DNA of 64,000 bases, from assembly GCA_963816065.1 (NCBI GenBank), contig CAWFJG010000031.1, positions 1 through 64,000 of the forward strand. Direction: 5' to 3'. Below, in pieces: positions 1 to 9,025 of the stretch. The position numbers and the translations under genes were made by a program. The DNA comes from Roseiarcus sp963816065. Its GTDB lineage: Bacteria; Pseudomonadota; Alphaproteobacteria; Rhizobiales; Beijerinckiaceae. Position 1 is the first letter of the stretch, and each line of letters starts with the position of its first letter. The notes beneath the pieces are model-generated. The model made no database searches and had not been told where the DNA came from. It saw nothing but the letters and a program-made list of their open reading frames with translations.

Positions 1-362
1 GGGCGGCAAGCCTGCCGAAGGCTCGGGCGAGACGCCAGCCGCTCATATCGCGTTGGCGCGCGCCCCGCCGTCCAGCGGAGTGCGCCATGAACGCGAGGCC
101 GCGTTCGATCTGGGACCGCGTCGCCGGCGCCGCGATCGAACGGACGCCTGGATAGGCGATGGCCTCGCATAATACCACCTCGCCGGCCTTGGCGAGCAGG
201 CTGAAGGCGCCGACCATGGCGGCGTGCGCGCCCGGCGCGACAAAGATGCGCTCCCGGGAGGGCGCGAGCGCCCGCCTTCCGAGCCACGCCGCGGCGGCGC
301 TCAGAAACCCTGGTAGCGCAATAGCGCCTCGAGGTCGGCCGCAACGCTGGCGCCGCCGTTGA
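1..362 (-). pseudogene. MocR-type aminotransferase-like regulator, fragment
   Basis: Read leftwards, this stretch encodes part of the fold-type I PLP aminotransferase domain of MocR/PdxR-like GntR regulators. Seen directly: DLEALLRYQGF, a frame change near 300, then AAAAWLGRRALAPSRERIF, VAPGAHAAMVGAFSLLAKA and GEVVLCEAIAYPGVRSIAA. These correspond to the start of the PLP domain in that family (AAWL..RG, V..GAQ.A, YPG). The N-terminal winged-helix domain that should lie to the right of 362 is absent: the transporter operon begins there instead. The C-terminal part is cut by the window edge and becomes unreadable left of about 150. Either a deletion joined this remnant to the transporter operon, or further indels hide the upstream part. 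Confidence 0.5.
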
Positions 363-442
363 CGAAAGGGGATCACGCTGCGAAGCTGAGCTTCGGTGCG
401 CATCATTCAGCGCGAAACAAACGAGAGTTGAGGGAGGAAGTC

Positions 443-1428
443 GTGGAACGACGTACGGCATTGAAGCTCATGGGCGCAGCGACGGCGATGGCCAGCGCCG
501 GGCTTGCTCCCGGCCGCGCCGCCGCCGCAACAAGCCGAACATCGCGCTGGTCCCCGGCCTCACCACCGACGCCTTCTACATCACCATGCACGGGTGCGAC
601 GCCGCCGCCAAGGCGCTGGGCGTCAATCTCGGCTTCCAGGGCGCGTCGGAATGGAACGTGACACTGCAGGTGCCGGTGCTCGACGCCGTCATCGCGCGCA
701 AGCCCGACGCGATCCTCATCGCCCCGACCGACAAGGTCCAGCTCGTCCAGCCGCTGAAGAAGGCCGTCGACGCCGGCATCCCGGTGATCACGGTCGACAC
801 CTTCATCGGCAACGGCGTGTACCAGACCGGCGCTGGCGATGCCGACTTCCCGCAGTCCTACATCGCTTCCGACAACGTCCTCGGCGGCCGCATGGCCGGC
901 GCGGGCGCTGGCCAAGGCGATCGGCGACAAGGGCAAGGTTTACGTCTCCAACGTGAAGCCCGGCGTGTCGACGACCGATCAGCGTGAAGAGGGCTTCAAG
1001 GACGAGATGAAGTACCATCCCGGGCATCGAGGTGCTCGAGACGCAGTTCAACGACGACGACGCCAACAAGGCGGCCTCGCAGGTGCAGGCGGTGCTCGCC
1101 CGCAATGCCCGACCTCGCCGGCATCTTCGGCGCCAACCTGTTCTCCGCCAGCGGTTCGGCCAACGGCGTGAAGCAGGCCGGCAAGGCCGGAGCGATCAAG
1201 ATCGCGGCGTTCGATGCACCGACCTCGGTGGTCCAGGAACTGAAGGACGGCACCTTCACCGTCGATCATCGCCCAGCATCCGGCCGAGATCGGCTATTTC
1301 GGCGTGGTCTGCGCCTATGCCCACCTCACCGGCAATCCGTTCCGACCAGCATCGGCACCGGCTTCACGGTGATGACCAAGGACAACATCGACGACCCGAA
1401 GGTGAAGAGGTTCCTTTACACTTCGTAG
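443..1428 (+). pseudogene. Sugar ABC transporter periplasmic binding protein (frameshifted)
   Basis: Periplasmic binding protein of the RbsB-like (CUT2, type 1) family. The GTG start at 443 follows a purine-rich GAGGGAGGAAG. The N-terminus VERRTALKLMGAATAM is a twin-arginine-like signal followed by Ala-rich sequence. The mature part reads NIALVPGLTTDAFYITMH, a middle lobe PDAILIAPTDKVQLVQPLKK and a C-terminal SIGTGFTVMTKDNIDDPKV, but in several frames. Shifts lie near 530, 905, 1020, 1107, 1265 and 1340. Most need removal of one base; the one near 1340 needs one added. Summed over frames the protein is about 325 residues, normal for the family, and no domain is missing. Permease and ATPase genes follow on the same strand. 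It is either decayed or, more likely, affected by indel errors. Confidence 0.7.
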
Positions 1429-1523
1429 TCTCCGTCCGATCCGGCGGACAGAGCGCATCACTGGGCCGCCGATCGCTTGATGGCCGGCGGCCTATGCGCG
1501 TGAGCCAGCCGTCGGCGACCGCA

Positions 1524-2556
1524 TGACGATCGATATCCGCACCTCGCCCTCGGCGAGACGGCCGCGCAGCATTCTCTGAGCGCATTGCCGAACTGCGCGC
1601 GTGGCTGTTCCTGGGCCTGCTGCGTCATCTTCTTCGAGATCTGGTCGCGCGACGGCGTAGGCGACCCTTCATCGCCAACACCTACAACATTCAGTCGATC
1701 GCCATCTTCACCACCGCGCCGCTTCTGCTCGCGCTGGGCGAGACCTTCGTCATCATCTCCTCGGGCATCGACCTTTCGGTCGGTTTCGCCATGGGCCTGG
1801 CGGCGGTGGTTGCGGCCCACGTCGTCAACTATCTTCGCCGCCACGCTCGGTCTGCCGCCCGTTGCTGGCGATGCTGGTCGCTATGTTGTCCGGCGTCGCC
1901 GTCGCGTTCATACCCGGCTTGGTCAACGGCTGGCTGGTGGCGCGCCTGGGGGTCCCGCCATTCATCGGCACGCTCGGCATGTACGGCGTCGCCCGCGGCG
2001 CCGCCTATCTGATCGCCGGCGGAACCACCGTTCCGGTGCACAACGATGGTACGCCTGGGTCGGCAACGGCCGGATCATCGGCATGCCGGTGATGGTCATC
2101 ATCACCGCGGTCGCGTGCCTCGGCATGCACTACATGCTGTCGCAGACCCGCTTCGGGCAGCACACCTACGCCATCGGCGCGACAAGGATGCCGCGATCCG
2201 CGCCGGCATCGATGTCGGCGGCTGACGACCTGGATCTACATCCTCTCGGCCTGTGCGCCGGCCTCGCCGGCGCGATGTATACCGGGCGGTTCCTTGCCGG
2301 CGCCGCACAGGCGGGCGAACCGCTGCTGCTCGATTCGATCGCCGCGGTCGTGATCGGCGGGGCCAGCCTGTTCGGCGGATCGGGCACGATCGCCGGCACC
2401 GTCGCGGGCGCGCTGGTGATCGCGGTCATCCAGTACGGCCTGGTGTTCATCAACGTCGAGCCGTTCTGGCAGTTCGTCGCGGTCGGCGTGGTCATCATCA
2501 TCTCGGTGCTGGTCGACCAGACGCCAGCGCCGGCTGCTGGGAGGGCGGCACGATGA
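1524..2556 (+). pseudogene. Sugar ABC transporter permease, RbsC/XylH-like (frameshifted)
   Basis: Inner-membrane permease of the CUT2 sugar transporter family (BPD_transp_2). The likely start is ATG 1524 (MTIDIRTSPSARRPRS). Frame changes occur near 1577, 1615-1670, 1850, 2045 and 2190. Joined frames give the family hallmarks: NTYNIQSIAIFTTAPLLLAL, GETFVIISSGIDLSVGFAMG (the EIDLS-like motif), LVNGWLVARLGVPPFIGTLG, and a C-terminal GGASLFGGSGTIAGTVAGAL followed by hydrophobic helices. Total length of about 340 residues fits. It starts about 95 bases after the binding protein and its end overlaps the ATPase start at 2553 (ATGA type), so the three form one operon. The substrate is unknown; a pentose is possible given the neighbouring lyxose isomerase-like gene, but this is inference. 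Confidence 0.7.
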
Positions 2557-3301
2557 GTGACGCACGAGCCATCCTGTCGGTCCGGAACATCACCAAGAGC
2601 TTCGGCGCGGTCGAAGCCCTGAAGGGCGTCTCCTTCGACGTCGACCTCGGCGAAGTGGTGGCGCTGGCCGGCGACAACGGCGCCGGCAAGTCGGTGCTCA
2701 TCAAGAGCGATCTCCGGCGTGTCCATCACGACTCCGGCGAGATCCTGTTCGACGGCAAGCGCGTTTCCTTCGCCAGCCCGCAGGAGGCGCGGGCGCTCGG
2801 CATCGAGACGATCTACCAGGACCTGGCGCTGGCCGACAATCTGTCGATCGGCGCCAACATCTTCCTCGGCCGCGAACCGAAGACCAAGGCCTTCGGCTTC
2901 CTGCCGATCCTCGATCGCAAGGCGATGGCGGAGGCCGCGCGGGAGACCATGGCACTGCTCGATTTCCACACCGACTCGGCTGGATGCGCCCGTTGCCGCC
3001 TTCTCCGGCGGCCAGCGCCAGGCGGTCGCCATCGGCCGGGCGATCTACTGGAACGCCAAGCTCCTGATCATGGACGAGCCGACCGCCGCGCTCGGCGTTC
3101 CCGAGCAGCGCCGCGTGCTGGAGCTCGATCCGCTCGCTCAAGGAACAGGGCAAGGCGGTCATCTTCATCTCGCACAACCTGCAGGACATATTCGCGGTCG
3201 CCGACCGCATCGTGGTGATGCGCCACGGCATCAAGGCCGGCGAGCGGCAGGCCGCAGGAAACGACCGCCGACGAAATCGTCGGGCTGATGGTCGGGGTGT
3301 A
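2553..3301 (+). pseudogene. Sugar ABC transporter ATPase, single-domain FrcA-like (frameshifted)
   Basis: ATP-binding subunit that would energise the preceding permease. Start ATG 2553 gives MSDARAILSVRNITKSFG. Walker A reads GDNGAGKSVLIK, with Val where Thr is usual. The signature is FSGGQRQAVAIGRAI, Walker B LLIMDEP, and the H-loop VIFISHNLQDIF. About 250 residues, a one-domain ATPase as in FrcA-type systems rather than the duplicated RbsA type. Frame changes occur near 2706, 2985, 3128 and 3252; each side matches the family, so the gene is complete apart from the shifts. It ends at TAG 3299-3301 and is followed at once by a palindromic intergenic repeat. Confidence 0.7.
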
Positions 3302-3332
3302 GGGCAAGATGAAATATGGTTGCGTCGGCGAG

Positions 3333-3441
3333 CCCTCACCCTGCCGCTTCGCGGCTTCCCTCTCCCAGAGGGAGTCAGAGGGAGAGGGGCGTCCCCTTCC
3401 CCCTCAGGGGGAAGGTGGCCGCGTTAGCGGCCGGATGAGGG
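3333..3441. repeat. Dispersed palindromic intergenic repeat, copy A
   Basis: A GC-rich element that begins CCCTCACCCTGCCGCTTCGC and ends GGATGAGGG. It holds nested hairpins: CCGCTTCGCGG; CCCTCTC with its complement GAGAGGG; CCTTCCCCCTCAGGGGGAAGG; and GGCCGCGTTAGCGGCC. Copies occur at 58998-59097 (same orientation) and 46280-46415 (inverted). Flanking bases are also partly conserved (CGGCGCGA..CGATCAGAA after copies A and C). A tandem 10-base GTCAGAGGGA is inserted in this copy. It lies just 3' of the transporter ATPase and before the convergent lyxose isomerase-like gene, so it could act as a transcription end or mRNA stabiliser. Confidence 0.75.
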
Positions 3442-3511
3442 TTTGCGGCGCGACCCGATCAGAACTCGTCACGACCGAGCGCGATACGGGGACCGAGCGA
3501 CCCGGCCCGCG

Positions 3512-4183
3512 TCAAGCGCCGATCTCGTTCCACAACAGGCGCAGCGGAGGCGCGTCCTCCTCGATCCTGGCGAAGCGGCCGACCGGCTCGAGAAAGTAGT
3601 TGTCGGTCATGTCGTCGTTGACCTGGCTGACCTCGCCGACCAGCACGGTTCCGCGGCCCTTCTCGCCGTAGAAGCGATGATAGACGCCGCGCTCGATCGT
3701 CACGCTCTCGCCGGGCTCGAGCCGGAGCGGCTCCCAGGGCTTGAAGGTCTTCGCGACGCCGTCGACGGAAAGCGTCACCGGGGCGTCCGTCGGCTTTCCG
3801 TCCTTGTCCGCATGGGCGAATTCGAGCATGAGCGCGCCGCCGGCGCGGTTGATGATGTCCTCCATCTTGACGCGATGGCGATGGGTCGGCGTCTCCTGGC
3901 CCTCCCCGACGATGAGCAGCTTCTCGGCGTAGGGCTTGCCGGCCGGATCGCTCTGGACGCCGTTGCGCACGCAGAACAGAGTCAGGCCGCGCCTGGCAAA
4001 ATCGCCCGAACCGAAATCGGTGACGTCCCAGCCCATCTGGTGGCCGCGCAGATACTGCGCCGTCTCGCCGGACTTGGCGAAGTCGTCGACCGTCCAGTGC
4101 GCCCAACCCGGCAGGGACCACCGGTTAGCCGCGAGAAGGTCGACGGCTCGGCGGATGGCGGCGTTAATCTCCGATCTTTTCAT
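3512..4183 (-). CDS. D-lyxose isomerase-like sugar isomerase
   Basis: Cupin-fold protein of the D-lyxose ketol-isomerase family (Pfam Lyx_isomer), which interconverts D-lyxose and D-xylulose, and in several members D-mannose and D-fructose, using Mn(II). It has 223 residues from ATG 4183; longer upstream starts have no family match. Seen: MKRSEINAAIRRAVDLLAA at the N-terminus, the metal-binding stretch PTHRHRVKMEDIINR (HxH and a downstream Glu) and a later YHRFYGEKGRG carrying the fourth ligand-type His. The whole length aligns with the family and the frame is intact. It is convergent with the broken sugar transporter at 443-3301. Together they suggest uptake and isomerisation of a pentose or hexose, but no kinase is adjacent. 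Confidence 0.8.
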   Translation of the reverse strand: MKRSEINAAIRRAVDLLAANRWSLPGWAHWTVDDFAKSGETAQYLRGHQMGWDVTDFGSGDFARRGLTLFCVRNGVQSDPAGKPYAEKLLIVGEGQETPTHRHRVKMEDIINRAGGALMLEFAHADKDGKPTDAPVTLSVDGVAKTFKPWEPLRLEPGESVTIERGVYHRFYGEKGRGTVLVGEVSQVNDDMTDNYFLEPVGRFARIEEDAPPLRLLWNEIGA

Positions 4184-4363
4184 CTTCAAGCCCCTAGAAG
4201 GCCGGCGAACAGCCGGTTCGAGGCAGTCTGGAACGTTTCGCGGCGCCCGTCCACGGCAATCTCGGTCCGGACGCAAGCGGAGGTTCCCCGTCGCCGGAAG
4301 CCCGGCTGGCTGAAACGAATGGACTCCGGCTTTCATTGGCGCGATCGATGGTCGGTGACCGGA

Positions 4364-4603
4364 TCAGCTCTCTTGCCGCTCGACCACAATCGAGACGTGA
4401 CGTGCAGCCGTGACGCCATGGCCGCGAAAGTTTCCGATGAACGCCTGAAAGGTCAGCGCGCATCCCCGGGTCGCTTCGAGGAACGTGCACTCGCCGCCAG
4501 CGCCGTAGTCGCTTTTGGCCCGCAGATTGGCAAAGACGCGAGCCGCTTCACGGGCACACCCAGCCTCGACGTCGGGATAGCCACCATAAGCAAACAGGGG
4601 CAT
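4364..4603 (-). CDS. Small hypothetical protein
   Basis: An open frame of 79 residues starting MPLFAYGGYPDVEAGCARE. A GAGGG motif lies about eight bases before the ATG at 4603, which is the main reason to keep it. Two cysteines (GCAREA and GECTFLE) and a hydrophobic LTFQAFIGNF stretch are the only visible features; no signal peptide or recognised domain. Third-position GC is lower than in neighbouring genes. It lies between the isomerase-like gene (same strand) and the divergent SEC-C region. It could equally be chance coding. Confidence 0.35.
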   Translation of the reverse strand: MPLFAYGGYPDVEAGCAREAARVFANLRAKSDYGAGGECTFLEATRGCALTFQAFIGNFRGHGVTAARHVSIVVERQES

Positions 4604-4928
4604 GACACGCCCTCAATGGTTGTCGAGCCGCCGTCGCAGACGGCCCTTTGCGACAGTTACCGCCGCCCTCCACGCGGCAATTATACGCGCGTGCGCCATG
4701 GCAGTCGAGCAACGATATGAAATTCTTACTCTTTCTCCGGATTCTCGTTGTTCAAATGCCCGCTGTCCACGGATAGCTCGGCTTGGTGTCGCGACAGCGG
4801 AATACCGGCTAGAACCGGGAAGGGCCGGACGCGACGATTCTGACGGCGCAACGGCGAGGCGCGAGGCCGGCCAATGGCGGTTTGCGGAGGGCGCGCCGGG
4901 CGTTCTCAAACGCCGCGCAGACAGGATC

Positions 4929-4985
4929 GGGCGCAGCGATCCCTGCCCCTGCGGCGGCGGCAAAAAGCGCAAGAAGTGTTGCGGC
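4929..4985 (+). other. SEC-C zinc-binding motif in an unassigned open frame
   Basis: In the frame that runs open from 4602 through the next gene, GRSDPCPCGGGKKRKKCCG is an almost perfect SEC-C motif (CxCxnCC/CH zinc knuckle known from SecA tails and many small proteins). The residues before it (ATG candidates at 4602 and 4698) match nothing I recognise. No stop separates it from the membrane-protein gene at 5142, which has its own good ribosome binding site. It could be a short SEC-C protein whose stop was lost, an N-terminal extension of the next gene, or a relic. Confidence 0.5.
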
Positions 4986-5077
4986 GCCGCGGCGGGCGCG
5001 ATAGGGGGGCGTCCATCGGCGGCCGAAGTGGCGCGGCGACGGGCGACGCCCGCCTCGCGCCGCCCTGGTCGCCAGGA

Positions 5078-5125
5078 CTTGGCGTCGCGGGGATTTGGCG
5101 TCGCGAGGATTTGGCGTCGTGAGGG
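5078..5125 (+). repeat. Three tandem 16-base repeats
   Basis: Three head-to-tail copies of a 16-base unit: CTTGGCGTCGCGGGGA, TTTGGCGTCGCGAGGA and TTTGGCGTCGTGAGGG. The last copy merges into the G-rich region that provides the ribosome binding site of the gene at 5142. Because 16 is not a multiple of three, a change of one copy would move the upstream SEC-C frame relative to the downstream gene. Confidence 0.75.
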
Positions 5126-5141
5126 GGGATTGGAGTGTCGG

Positions 5142-6251
5142 ATGAGCGCTCGGGCCATCGGAGACGGACCTCAGACCCCTAGCGGCGCCGGGGCGGGTTC
5201 GGCGCGCCGCCCGAGCCCCGAAGAGATTTTGGCCGAATTCCGGGAGGCGCTCGAGGCGGCGGGCTACGCGCCGCCCGAGCCGAAGAAGCCTGCGACTGCG
5301 GCGCCGCGCGTTCCGCCGGAAGCGGACGCAGCCTCGCGCACAGCCGACATCGCCCCCGAGTTGCGAGAAAATCGCAACCCAAAAGTCTCCGGCGACTTCG
5401 CCCGCGAAGATCGGACGCCCGTCGCCAGGAGACCGCGCTTCCGGCGTTGGCCGCTCACCGCCGCGGCAATCGTGCTCGGCTTCGGCGCGGTTGGCCTCGC
5501 CGCGTTCGAGATCACGAGCCTCGCGCTCCGGCCGTCCGCAACTGCGCAAGGCCCACAGGCCGGCGCCGCGCCCCCTCCGACGGCGGCTGTCCCGCCGCCG
5601 GCGCCCGCGTTCGTCGTCCCCTCGGGCGACGCCGCCGAGCCGTCGGCGAAGGCGCCGTCTCCACCGGCCGGGGAGCCGCCCGCGGACGCCGCCAAGGACA
5701 TACCCGCCGCCGCCGCCGCCCCCGCCGTGACGACGGCCCCCGCTGCAACGGCCCCTGCGGCCTCGCCGGCCGCGCCCCCGGAATCGGCTGAAGGCGGCGC
5801 GGCGACGCCTTCCGAGGCGCCGAAGCCCGCCGCCTCCGCCGCCCCGGCCGAGTCGGTCTTGCCGCCCGAAGTCCCGAAGACGCGCGAGGCGGCGACGCCG
5901 GCCCCCAAGGGAGAAGCGCCGCCGGCCCCGGCCGCGAAGGCGGACGCGCCGAAGCCGCCAGCCGCAAAGCCGTCCGCGCACAAGGTCGCGACCAAGACCG
6001 AGAAGCCGAAGCCCGCCACAAGGATAGAATCTCCCCGTCCGCCGGCCCGTTCGGCGCCGCCGGAGACGGCGCCGCCGCCTGCCGCCGAGGCCGCCGCCGA
6101 ACCCGCGCCGCCCGCGCCCGCCCCCCCGAGCGGGCCGGCCGCGCTCGCGTCGCAGACGGTCGGCGGGGTGACGCAGGCGTTCGACTATCTGACGCATCTG
6201 CCGGGGACGCTCATCCGGCGCGCGACGGGTCAGAATTCCGACGCGAGGTGA
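5142..6251 (+). CDS. Pro/Ala-rich single-pass membrane protein
   Basis: A 369-residue protein of unknown function. ATG 5142 is chosen because GGAG stands six bases before it; the frame also stays open upstream to 4602. Layout: cytoplasmic residues 1-100 with SPEEILAEFREALEAAGYAP and a basic patch RRPRFRRWPL; one membrane helix at about 104-122 (AAAIVLGFGAVGLAAFE); then a periplasmic, low-complexity Ala/Pro/Lys region to about 340; and a short non-repetitive tail (QTVGGVTQAFDYLTHLPGTL). The Pro/Ala/Lys spacer resembles TonB-like or cell-wall-spanning linkers, but no TonB C-terminal domain is present. The long antisense frame over the same bases is an artefact of the GC-rich repeats. Confidence 0.7.
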   Translation: MSARAIGDGPQTPSGAGAGSARRPSPEEILAEFREALEAAGYAPPEPKKPATAAPRVPPEADAASRTADIAPELRENRNPKVSGDFAREDRTPVARRPRFRRWPLTAAAIVLGFGAVGLAAFEITSLALRPSATAQGPQAGAAPPPTAAVPPPAPAFVVPSGDAAEPSAKAPSPPAGEPPADAAKDIPAAAAAPAVTTAPAATAPAASPAAPPESAEGGAATPSEAPKPAASAAPAESVLPPEVPKTREAATPAPKGEAPPAPAAKADAPKPPAAKPSAHKVATKTEKPKPATRIESPRPPARSAPPETAPPPAAEAAAEPAPPAPAPPSGPAALASQTVGGVTQAFDYLTHLPGTLIRRATGQNSDAR

Positions 6252-6428
6252 CGCGAGCGCGCGCCTGGCGCGCCAACCGACAAGGGAAGCCGGCGCGCGC
6301 CTCGTGGCCGTGGGACCGAGGCGCTCCAGCGTCCGGCGAAATCAGCGCCGACCTTGATCCCGTTCCCTTTCCGCATCGAGGGCCGTAGGCTGTCGGCGGC
6401 TTGGCGCATCTCAGGCGGAGGACGAGGA

Positions 6429-7157
6429 ATGTGGGGACTCGAAGGGCGGCCGGTGCTCGTCACCGGCGCAAGCGGCGGCATCGGCGCGGCGACCGTGCGC
6501 CAGCTGATCGCGGCCGGCGCGGACGCGATCGCGAGCGGGCGCAACGAAGAGGCGCTGGCAAAACTCGCCGCTGAAACCGGCTGCCGCACGCTCCCCTTCG
6601 ACCTCGTATCGGAGGAGAGCGTGCGCGGCGCGCTCGACGGTCTCGACGTATGGGGCGTGGTCAATTGCGGCGGGTTTGGCGGCGAGATTGCGACCCCGAT
6701 GGATACCGATATCTCGGTGTTCGACAAGGTGATGGGCGTCAACGCGCGGGGCGCGTTGCTGGTCATCAAGTACGCCTCGCAATCGATGATCCGGCTCGGC
6801 CAAGGCGGCTCGATCGTCAATGTGTCCAGCCAGGCGGCGCTGGTCGCCCTTGCCGGCCATATCTCCTATGGGTCCTCCAAGGCCGCGCTCGACAACATCA
6901 CGCGCGTCTCGGCGCTCGAGCTCGGGAAATACGCCATCCGGGTCAACAGCGTGAACCCGACGGTTGTCATGACGCCGATGTCCGCGTTCTACTGGGGGCG
7001 ACCGGAGATCGGCGAGCCCTTCCTGAGGCAGATGCCGCTTGGGCGCTGGGCGACTGAAGACGAGATCGCAGCGCCGATCGTCTTCCTGCTCGGCGACGGC
7101 GCCGCCATGATCACCGGGGTTTCGCTGCCGATCGACGGCGGCTACACCTGCTGCTGA
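6429..7157 (+). CDS. Short-chain dehydrogenase, L-xylulose reductase-like
   Basis: NAD(P)-dependent SDR of 242 residues. Glycine motif VTGASGGIGAA, active-site Ser in VNVSSQAA, and catalytic YGSSK (YxxxK). The stretch RVNSVNPTVVMTPM and the end LPIDGGYTCC are close to dicarbonyl/L-xylulose reductases (DCXR), which reduce L-xylulose to xylitol. ATG 6429 follows GGCGGAGGACGAGGA, an excellent ribosome binding site, so the earlier ATG at 6354 is not used. A paralogue, frameshifted, lies at 40619-41360. Stand-alone; a role in pentose or pentitol metabolism is inferred from the family and from the lyxose isomerase-like gene nearby. Confidence 0.8.
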   Translation: MWGLEGRPVLVTGASGGIGAATVRQLIAAGADAIASGRNEEALAKLAAETGCRTLPFDLVSEESVRGALDGLDVWGVVNCGGFGGEIATPMDTDISVFDKVMGVNARGALLVIKYASQSMIRLGQGGSIVNVSSQAALVALAGHISYGSSKAALDNITRVSALELGKYAIRVNSVNPTVVMTPMSAFYWGRPEIGEPFLRQMPLGRWATEDEIAAPIVFLLGDGAAMITGVSLPIDGGYTCC

Positions 7158-7527
7158 TCAATGAGGCGCGTCTTCCCGCACAGGTCGCGACAGGCGCGAC
7201 GATCGGGCGGCGGTTAAAATCGGCTGCGCGTCGAGCCCGCGTCATCGGAGGCCGGGATCGCCCACGAGGTCGGCAGCCCCGGATCGGTCCGGCGAAGGCA
7301 AAGTCCCTGGCCGACCGATGACGGCGTTCAGCGCCTGGATCGCGTCCTTGACCGAGACGCGCTTCTCTCGGGTTTGTCGTCCGAGAGCGGTCATTCGCGC
7401 GGCGACGGGCCCGATCGGAGAGGCCGACAGTCGAATGGGCGACGACCCACATTCCCAGATATACATGTGAACCTCGGATCCAAGGGCGAAACGCAGGCGT
7501 TCGGCAAGCCGTCTTCCATTGGGCTTG
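7158..7527. other. No gene recognised
   Basis: Between the SDR and a small reverse-strand gene. A 74-residue reverse frame (7242-7466, starting MYIWECGSSPIRL) is open but has no convincing ribosome binding site or family likeness, so it is not called. Confidence 0.4.
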
Positions 7528-7662
7528 CTATCTTTTCAATTTGACGATCCGCCAACCGAACCCGATGCAGTGTGTGTGAGCCCAGCGCTCAGCTTCGTCG
7601 TGGGTTTCGAACGCGCCGTGGAGATTATCCTGGCGAGAGTCATGGGTTAAGACAGCAAACAT
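7528..7662 (-). CDS. 44-residue small protein
   Basis: A short frame beginning MFAVLTHDSRQDNLHGAFET and ending CIGFGWRIVKLKR. AAGGAGA stands seven bases before ATG 7662, a near-consensus ribosome binding site, and the sequence has the mixed composition of a folded small protein (His, Trp and Cys in EAERWAHTHCIGFGW). The longer upstream frame to 7824 lacks a comparable start. It resembles the many small Rhizobiales proteins that carry a GAF.THDEAERW-like pattern, but I cannot name a family. Confidence 0.55.
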   Translation of the reverse strand: MFAVLTHDSRQDNLHGAFETHDEAERWAHTHCIGFGWRIVKLKR

Positions 7663-8058
7663 GGATGTTCTCCTTCTGGGTCCGCCGAGGCGGTCAGCCT
7701 TGTCTTGGTCTTCGAGTTGGCTCCTTTGAACATAGGCCTCACGCCGCCGCCAGTTCGCTTCGCTCCCGAGTTGTCGAGTCGAATAGGCTTCCAACAGCGA
7801 TTGCATCTTCCAAGATTTACCCAATTTTTACGTCACGCTAAGGCGCCGCAACACACGCTTTTCACTCGATTTCAGCAGGCTAGCAGGGCTTAGCAAAATT
7901 TTAGTAAAACCCCGCGGTCGATCGCGCCAAACTCGCGGGCGAGCGATCCGATCCCATCGACCGAACAGCGGCCCGTAGCCAGCCAACGGCCACCGGCCTT
8001 GTAAAGTTCCGCCCCGCTCCGATACGCTCAATGGCGATCATCGAGGGCCGGTTCCAAC
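7663..8058. other. No gene recognised
   Basis: About 400 bases, locally AT-richer around 7800-7915 (TAGCAAAATTTTAGTAAAAC), a likely promoter zone for the reverse-strand small gene or the transglutaminase. No defined element was identified. Confidence 0.4.
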
Positions 8059-8950
8059 GTGCAGCGTGAAAAGACGACCTTGAGCGTGCGCCACTTGACG
8101 ACGTACCGCTACGCCCGCCCGGTGGAACTCGGCGAGCACCGCCTCATGCTCCGGCCGCGCGACGGCCATGATCAGCGCCTGGTCGACTCCACGTTGACGA
8201 TCGAGCCCAGGCCGGCCCGGATCCGCTGGCTCTACGACGCCTTCGACAATTGCGTGGCGCTCGCCACTTTCGCCGGGACGACGACAGCGGCTCAGCGTCG
8301 AAACCCGGTTCGTCGTCGACCGAACGGAGGACGATTCCCCCGGTGGCGAGATCGACCCGCGCGCCCGCCTCTACCCGTTCTCCTATCTGCCCGACGAACT
8401 GCCCGACATTTCCCGCTCGATCGAGCGGCTCTACCCCGATCCGGGCGGCGACCTCGAGCGCTGGGCGCGCCAGTTCGTCGTCGCCGGCGGGACGACGCAG
8501 ACCGGTCACCTCCTGATGACGATGACCTATGCGATCAAGGAGAGCTTCACCTACGAGCGGCGCGAGAAGGGGGGCGTGCAGCCGCCGTGGGTGACGCTCG
8601 ACCGGCGCAAGGGGAGCTGCCGCGATTTTGCGGTCCTGATGATGGAAGCCGTGCGCGTCCTCGGGATCGCGTCGCGGTTCGTCTCCGGCTACATCCACGT
8701 GCCGCGCGGCGAGAACGAGCCCGAGCGTCTTGGCGGGGGCGCCACACACGCATGGGTGCAGGTCTTTCTGCCGGGCGCCGGCTGGATCGAATTCGATCCG
8801 ACCAACGGCCTGATCGGCGGCAGGGACCTGATCCGTGTCGCCGTGGCGCGGGTCCCGGCGCAGACGGCGCCGCTGACCGGCACGTATTACGGCCGTCTCG
8901 AGGATGACCTCGGCATGGAAGTGTCCGTCGACGTGACGCAACGACGGTAG
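8059..8950 (+). CDS. Transglutaminase-like protease domain protein (one frameshift)
   Basis: Two-domain bacterial transglutaminase-like protein: an N-terminal beta domain (LSVRHLTTYRYARPVELGEH, LMLRPRDGHDQRLV) and a transglutaminase core. The catalytic triad is visible: Cys in RKGSCRDFAVLM, His in ATHAWVQVFLPG, Asp in WIEFDPTNG. The frame changes once near 8280-8295, after WLYDAFDNCVALATFAG; the next frame resumes with LSVETRFVVDRTEDD. Starting from GTG 8059 the joined length of about 296 residues is normal. A paralogue lies at 17421-18245. Members of this family are cytoplasmic or exported peptidases of unknown substrate, often next to alpha-E/circularly permuted ATP-grasp genes, which are absent here. 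Confidence 0.75.
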
Positions 8951-9025
8951 GTCTGTTTGCGGCCGACCCGGGCCGGAACGGGCGCCGGCCATGAGCGTTG
9001 CGGTGAGGCGCGCTCATTCTGAGCC

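Noticed and set aside
5078..5125. Short tandem repeats considered as a CRISPR-like array
   Set aside because: Units are contiguous with no spacers; simple tandem duplication.
4809..6197. 462-residue reverse-strand open frame rich in Arg and Gly
   Set aside because: Shadow of the Pro/Ala-rich gene on the forward strand; composition is that of antisense GC-rich DNA.
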